Source: Anaerolineaceae bacterium (GTDB taxonomy: Bacteria > Chloroflexota > Anaerolineae > Anaerolineales > Villigracilaceae). From it: 11,222 nt of DNA. This document shows, one piece after another, positions 6,941 through 11,222 of this stretch (position 1 is the first letter of the stretch; each line of letters starts with the position of its first letter). The stretch spans positions 1 through 11,222 of the forward strand of contig VFKQ01000168.1 of the NCBI GenBank assembly GCA_009885445.1, written 5' to 3'. Below the pieces are notes generated by a model. The model searched no databases, was not told where the DNA came from, and worked only from the letters and a program-made list of their open reading frames with translations. The position numbers were made by a program, and so were the translations under genes.

Positions 6941-6978
6941 TCTGCAAAAATATAGAAAGATTCCAGTTCGGAGGCAGA

Positions 6979-7395
6979 GTGCCTACTATTAATCAAATGA
7001 TCCGCAAAGGTCGCAAGACCAAAAAAGTGAAGAGCAAGGCCCCCGCTTTGCTTTATACACTGAATACATTTAAACAGCGTCGCTTTCGCCAGGAAGGTGG
7101 AGCACCTCAAAAGCGAGGTGTTTGCACCGTTGTGCGCACCATGACGCCCAAGAAACCGAATTCAGCTTTGCGCAAAATTGCGCGCGTGCGTCTCACCAAC
7201 GGCCTGGAGATCACCGCGTACATTCCGGGTGAAGGTCATCAATTGCAAGAGCACTCGGTTGTGCTCGTGCGTGGTGGCCGTGTGAAAGACTTGCCCGGCG
7301 TTCGCTATCACATTGTCCGCGGATCGCTCGACACTACTGGTGTTGCGAACCGAAAGCAATCTCGTTCCAAATATGGCGCCAAGCGCCCCAAGTAA
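6979..7395 (+). CDS. rpsL: 30S ribosomal protein S12
   Basis: S12 sits at the decoding centre of the 30S subunit and monitors codon-anticodon pairing. The protein has 138 residues and starts at a GTG preceded by GGAGG (6970-6974) with a four-base spacer. Key segments are CPQKRGVC-like APQKRGVCT (42-50), TPKKPNSALRK (56-66) and RGGRVKDLPGVRYH (98-111). Lys59 and Lys103 correspond to the two E. coli lysines changed in streptomycin resistance, and both are intact. Asp104 is the position methylthiolated by RimO in E. coli. The N-terminal loop LYTLNTFKQRRFRQEGG makes it longer than the E. coli protein. Firmicutes and others share this longer form, so it is ordinary. It is the first gene of the str operon, 17 bases from rpsG. 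Confidence 0.98.
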   Translation: MPTINQMIRKGRKTKKVKSKAPALLYTLNTFKQRRFRQEGGAPQKRGVCTVVRTMTPKKPNSALRKIARVRLTNGLEITAYIPGEGHQLQEHSVVLVRGGRVKDLPGVRYHIVRGSLDTTGVANRKQSRSKYGAKRPK

Positions 7396-7412
7396 GGTAA
7401 TGGAGTAAAGTT

Positions 7413-7880
7413 ATGCGACGTGGATCCCCCGCACAACGCACTATCGCCCCAGATGTGCGCTACAACAGCGTAAACTTGCAGACTATGATTCTGCACATCA
7501 TGGCGCGCGGCAAAAAGAGTCTGGCGACCCGCTTGGTTTATCAGACGCTCGACGTCATCAAAGAGCGCACGCAGAAGAGTCCTATTGAGGTCTTTGATGC
7601 CGCGCTTAGAAATGTTTCCCCGGCCATGGAAGTTCGCCCTCGCCGTGTTGGCGGCGCTACGTACCAGGTGCCGATGGAAGTTGGGGCAGATCGACGCGTC
7701 ACCTTGGCTTTCCGCTGGATTCTTGATGCGGCTCGCGAACGCTCGGGAAAATCTTTCCCAGATAAATTGGCCAGCGAGTTGATTGACGCTTCCACCGATA
7801 CCGGTAGTGCAATCCGCAAACGCGACGAAACACACAAAATGGCAGAGGCCAACCGCGCCTTCTCGCATTATCGCATCTAA
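7413..7880 (+). CDS. rpsG: 30S ribosomal protein S7
   Basis: S7 starts assembly of the 30S head on the 3' domain of 16S rRNA and lines the mRNA exit region. The 155 residues are the normal bacterial length. Recognisable segments are MRRGSPAQR, LHIMARGKKSLA, AMEVRPRRVGGATYQVP, RWILDAARERSGKSF and the closing KRDETHKMAEANRAFSHYRI. GGAG (7402-7405) lies seven bases before the ATG. The gene follows rpsL by 17 bases and precedes fusA by 35, with no promoter or terminator visible between, which supports co-transcription. In E. coli S7 represses its own operon by binding the mRNA. I see no obvious homologous site in the short rpsL-rpsG gap. Confidence 0.98.
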   Translation: MRRGSPAQRTIAPDVRYNSVNLQTMILHIMARGKKSLATRLVYQTLDVIKERTQKSPIEVFDAALRNVSPAMEVRPRRVGGATYQVPMEVGADRRVTLAFRWILDAARERSGKSFPDKLASELIDASTDTGSAIRKRDETHKMAEANRAFSHYRI

Positions 7881-7915
7881 CAAGTATCTTTAACTTCAGG
7901 TAGGTAGCTCACATC

Positions 7916-9985
7916 ATGGCACGTGTTCATCCGCTGGACCAGTACCGCAATATCGGAATCATCGCCCACATCGACGCCGGAAAAACGACGACGACTGAGC
8001 GTATTTTGTTTTATACCGGCAAGACCCACCGAATCGGTTCCGTGGATGACGGTACGACCGTCACTGACTGGATGGAGCAAGAGCGTGAGCGCGGTATTAC
8101 CATTGTTTCTGCGGCTGTGTCTGCAGAGTGGAAGGGCTATCAGATTAACCTGATTGACACCCCTGGCCATATTGACTTCACTGCCGAAGTCCAGCGCTCA
8201 TTGCGCGTACTGGATGGCGGCGTCGTGCTCTTTGACGCGGTCCAAGGCGTGGAGCCTCAATCCGAAACAGTTTGGCGTCAAGCAGATCGCTATGCCGTCC
8301 CTCGAATCTGTTTCGTCAATAAGATGGACCGCACAGGTGCGTCATTCGAGCGCACCATCGAATCGATCATACAAAGACTCGGCGCGAACCCGATTCCGAT
8401 GCAGATTCCGATTGGAGCAGAATCCACATTCCAAGGTGTGATTGACCTGTTAACAATGAAGGCTATGTATTGGGAAGACGAAATGGGGCGTGAGATCAAG
8501 ATTACAGAAATACCCGCCGAATTAAAGGAACAAGCTGAGACCGCCCGCCATTTTATGGTGGAGAAAATTGCTGAGCAAGATGAAGAATTGACCGTTCGTT
8601 ACCTTGAAGGTGGCGAAATTAGTGTGGATGAATTAAAGAAGGCCTTGCGCCAAGCCGTTCTCGATATTACGGCAACGCCTGTGTTTTGCGGATCGGCCAT
8701 GCGCAATAAGGGTATTCAAGTTTTGCTGGACTCGGTGATTGATTATCTACCGTCTCCCGCAGACGTTCCTCCAGTGAAGGGCACTAGCCCAGATAATGTT
8801 GAAGAGATTATTGAGCTTCCGGCCAAAGACGACGCCGAGCTTAGTGCGCTTGTTTTCAAAATTGTTACTGATCCTTATGTAGGCCGCTTGGCTTATTTCC
8901 GCGTATATTCCGGAACTCTTACGCAAGGCTCGATGGTTACGAATACCGTTAAGGGCAAGCGCGAGCGAGTTGGTCGGTTAATTCGTATGTACGCTGATCG
9001 CCGCGAAGACATCACTGAAGTCTATGCCGGAGATATTGCCGCCGTGCTGGGTTTTAAAGATACCTTCACTGGGGATACCTTGTGCGAAAACCAGAAAGTG
9101 GTTCTGGAGAATATCTCATTCCCCGAACCTGTTATTTCAGTAGCTATAGAACCTAAGACCAGTTCGGATCAGGAAAAGATGGGCGAAGCGCTCAAGAAAC
9201 TTTCTGAGGAAGACCCGACATTTCGTGTGCGTACCGACGAGACTACAAATCAGACCATTATTGCGGGTATGGGCGAACTGCATCTGGAAGTTTTGGTGGA
9301 TCGTATGTTGCGCGAATTTCGTGTGCAGGCTAATGTGGGCAAACCGCGTGTAGCGTATCGCGAAACGATGACGCGCAAAGTGGCAAAGGCTGAAATGAAA
9401 TATGCTAAACAATCTGGCGGACGCGGTCAATACGGTCACGTGGTCTTTGCCATGGAACCCGGCCCGCGCGGCAGTGGCGTCGTCTTTGAAAACAATATTG
9501 TCGGCGGCGTTATTCCACGCGAATTCATTTCGGCAATCGAAAAAGGCGTGAAAGAAACTGCTGAGAGTGGCGTAATTGCTGGCTACCCAGTCGTTGACGT
9601 TGTTGTCTCGCTATATCATGGCTCATTTCATGAAGTTGACTCAAACGAAATGGCATTCAAGATGGCCTCATCAATGGCTTTTAAAGAAGGCCTGCAGAAG
9701 GGTGGGGCAGTTCTGTTGGAGCCGATCATGAAGGTGGAAGTCGTTATTCCTGAGGAGTATCTGGGCGATGTAATCGGCCAGCTCAATAGTCGCCGCGGTA
9801 TGATTCAGGGCATGGAAATGCGCCTGGGTAATGCGCAAGCGATCAAGGCTACAGTTCCACTAGGCGAAATGTTCGGGTATGCGACCAACCTGCGCTCCGG
9901 TACACAAGGACGCGGCGTCTTCTCGATGGAATTTGATCACTATGCCCCAGTCTCTGAAGCTGTGGCTAAAGAAATCATAAAATAA
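7916..9985 (+). CDS. fusA: Elongation factor G
   Basis: A cytoplasmic GTPase that drives translocation of tRNA and mRNA, and splits ribosomes together with RRF. The protein has 689 residues, normal for EF-G. The G domain shows AHIDAGKT (17-24), switch I ERERGITI (about 56-63), DTPGH (81-85) and NKMD (135-138). Domains III to V show GMGELHLEVLVDRM, the domain IV segment QSGGRGQYGHV, the loop YHGSFHEVDSNEMAFK, and LNSRRGMIQGMEMR. These favour the main bacterial EF-G over tetracycline-resistance protectors or EF-G2 types. The Shine-Dalgarno sequence is weak: AGGTAGGT at 7898-7905, ten bases from the ATG. It follows rpsG by 35 bases. It lacks the strongly G/C-ending codon preference of tuf. Confidence 0.98.
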   Translation: MARVHPLDQYRNIGIIAHIDAGKTTTTERILFYTGKTHRIGSVDDGTTVTDWMEQERERGITIVSAAVSAEWKGYQINLIDTPGHIDFTAEVQRSLRVLDGGVVLFDAVQGVEPQSETVWRQADRYAVPRICFVNKMDRTGASFERTIESIIQRLGANPIPMQIPIGAESTFQGVIDLLTMKAMYWEDEMGREIKITEIPAELKEQAETARHFMVEKIAEQDEELTVRYLEGGEISVDELKKALRQAVLDITATPVFCGSAMRNKGIQVLLDSVIDYLPSPADVPPVKGTSPDNVEEIIELPAKDDAELSALVFKIVTDPYVGRLAYFRVYSGTLTQGSMVTNTVKGKRERVGRLIRMYADRREDITEVYAGDIAAVLGFKDTFTGDTLCENQKVVLENISFPEPVISVAIEPKTSSDQEKMGEALKKLSEEDPTFRVRTDETTNQTIIAGMGELHLEVLVDRMLREFRVQANVGKPRVAYRETMTRKVAKAEMKYAKQSGGRGQYGHVVFAMEPGPRGSGVVFENNIVGGVIPREFISAIEKGVKETAESGVIAGYPVVDVVVSLYHGSFHEVDSNEMAFKMASSMAFKEGLQKGGAVLLEPIMKVEVVIPEEYLGDVIGQLNSRRGMIQGMEMRLGNAQAIKATVPLGEMFGYATNLRSGTQGRGVFSMEFDHYAPVSEAVAKEIIK

Positions 9986-10021
9986 TCACCGTCCGTTTTC
10001 TTTCTTAAAAGGAGCATTATC

Positions 10022-11221
10022 ATGGCGAAGCAAAAATTTGAACGGAACAAACCGCATATGAACGTGGGCACCATGGGACACATTGACCATGGCAAAACCA
10101 CGCTGACCGCGGCAATCACCAAAGTGTCCGGGCTGATGGGCAAGGCTGAATTCAAGGCCTACGACCAGATTGACAACGCGCCCGAAGAAAAATCGCGCGG
10201 CATCACGATCAACATCGCGCATGTTGAGTACGAGACCGACAAACGCCATTACGCGCACGTCGACATGCCCGGTCACCGTGACTATATCAAAAACATGATC
10301 ACCGGCGCCGCGCAGGTGGACGGTGCCATTCTCGTAGTGGCCGCCCCCGATGGCCCGATGCCGCAAACCCGCGAACACGTCCTGCTGGCCCGCCAGGTGG
10401 ACGTGCCGTCGATCGTCATCTTCCTCAACAAAGTGGATATGATGGACGACCCGGAACTGCTCGAACTAGTGGAGCTGGAACTGCGCGAACTGCTCAACGC
10501 CTACGGCTTCCCGGGCGACCAGACCCCGATTGTGAGGGGTTCAGCCAAACAAGCATTGGACAGCGACTCGAAGGATTCGGACGCGCCGGAATACGCTTGC
10601 ATCAAGGAAATCCTGAAAGTAGTGGACGACTACATCCCCGAGCCGAAGCGCGAAATGGACAAACCGTTCATGATGGCAGTGGAAGACGTGTTCTCGATCA
10701 AAGGCCGTGGGACAGTCGTCACCGGTCGGGTGGATCGTGGCATCGTCAAAGTGGGCGACCCGATTGACATCATCGGCCTGCGCGACACCAAGTCGACGGT
10801 CTGCACGGGCGTGGAAATGTTCCACAAGTCGTTGGATGAAGGACAGGCTGGCGACAACTTGGGCTTGTTGCTGCGCGGCATTGAGCGCGCAGACGTGGAG
10901 CGCGGACAGGTACTGGCCAAGCCCGGAAGCATCACCCCGCACAAGAAATTTCTAGCCGAAGTGTACGTGTTGAAGAAAGAAGAGGGTGGGCGCCACAAGG
11001 CCTTCTTCTCTGGCTACCGCCCGCAGTTCTACATCCGCACAATGGATGTGACCGGCGACATCACCCTGCCGGAAGGCGTGGAGATGGTCATGCCGGGAGA
11101 CAACGTCAACCTGACGGTGGAATTGATCGTGCCAGTGGCCCTCGAGCAGGGCTTGAAATTCGCCATCCGCGAAGGTGGCCTGACCGTCGGCGCCGGCGTC
11201 ATCACCAAGATTCTTGAGTAG
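10022..11221 (+). CDS. tuf: Elongation factor Tu (divergent switch II)
   Basis: A GTPase that delivers aminoacyl-tRNA to the ribosomal A site. The 399 residues form the G domain and two beta barrels. Visible motifs are GHIDHGKT (19-26), RGITIN (59-64), the switch II start DMPGHRDYIKN (81-91), NKVD (136-139) and GSA (173-175). The C-terminal part contains GRGTVVTGRV, VLAKPGSITPHKKF, GYRPQFYIRTMDVTG and GVEMVMPGDNV. AAGGAG (10009-10014) lies seven bases before the ATG, 36 bases after fusA, so it is probably the last or a late operon gene. The TAG stop is one base from the window end. Bacterial EF-Tu usually has DCPGHADY and EGGRTVGAGV. Here these read DMPGHRDY and EGGLTVGAGV. Codon use is richer in C- and G-ending codons than in fusA. 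It is clearly an EF-Tu, not EF-1A or SelB. Confidence 0.97.
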   Translation: MAKQKFERNKPHMNVGTMGHIDHGKTTLTAAITKVSGLMGKAEFKAYDQIDNAPEEKSRGITINIAHVEYETDKRHYAHVDMPGHRDYIKNMITGAAQVDGAILVVAAPDGPMPQTREHVLLARQVDVPSIVIFLNKVDMMDDPELLELVELELRELLNAYGFPGDQTPIVRGSAKQALDSDSKDSDAPEYACIKEILKVVDDYIPEPKREMDKPFMMAVEDVFSIKGRGTVVTGRVDRGIVKVGDPIDIIGLRDTKSTVCTGVEMFHKSLDEGQAGDNLGLLLRGIERADVERGQVLAKPGSITPHKKFLAEVYVLKKEEGGRHKAFFSGYRPQFYIRTMDVTGDITLPEGVEMVMPGDNVNLTVELIVPVALEQGLKFAIREGGLTVGAGVITKILE

Positions 11222-11222
11222 G

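Noticed and set aside
7048..7104. The longer N-terminal loop of S12 as a novel insertion
   Set aside because: From memory, Firmicutes and several other phyla have S12 of about 137 residues with a similar extra loop, so this is the common long form.
1..11222. A mobile element, defence locus or CRISPR array
   Set aside because: No transposase, integrase, direct-repeat array or nuclease motif was found. Nearly all the sequence is accounted for by housekeeping genes.

Overview
The window carries seven protein genes: a threonine synthase, an MFS exporter-like protein, and then a core transcription/translation block, rpoB - rpsL - rpsG - fusA - tuf. The proteins most resemble those of Chloroflexota (perhaps the Anaerolineae group). 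This rests on recalled family sequences (an S12 beginning MPTINQ with the longer N-terminal loop, an EF-Tu close to Thermus/Chloroflexota forms, a large insert in RpoB) and not on a search. Base composition looks moderately GC-rich, and most genes have clear GGAG-type ribosome binding sites.

Layout. Positions 13-1047 (+) hold thrC. It converges on a 12-TM UMF1/Atg22-type MFS gene at 1131-2666 (-), with a 19-bp perfect hairpin terminator (1071-1119) between them. The 247 bases from 2667 to 2913 form a divergent control region. It has two tandem sigma70-like promoters facing rpoB, both with the -35 TTGCGC, and a terminator-like hairpin just after the second. rpoB (2914-6822) encodes a full-length beta subunit of 1302 residues. 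A promoter with a 17-base spacer then overlaps the rpoB stop codon and opens a leader of about 125 bases. The leader carries a 12-bp perfect hairpin ahead of rpsL (6979-7395), rpsG (7413-7880), fusA (7916-9985) and tuf (10022-11221). Gaps of 17, 35 and 36 bases suggest that these four genes are one operon (the classic str operon).

How the genes work together. RpoB forms part of the RNA polymerase catalytic core. S12 and S7 belong to the 30S decoding and mRNA-exit regions. EF-G and EF-Tu drive translocation and aminoacyl-tRNA delivery. Co-expressing them matches ribosome supply to elongation-factor supply. thrC and the MFS gene look functionally unrelated.

Points of interest. rpoC is not downstream of rpoB, and rplL/rplJ are not upstream. 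RpoB has Thr at the position of E. coli His526 in the rifampicin pocket. RpoB also contains an insert of about 130 residues that appears to be an internal duplication. EF-Tu has Met, Arg and Leu at three positions that are nearly invariant in bacteria, and its codon use is richer in G/C-ending codons than that of its neighbours. I saw no tRNA, rRNA, CRISPR array, insertion sequence, prophage or defence system. Apart from these features the window is housekeeping sequence.
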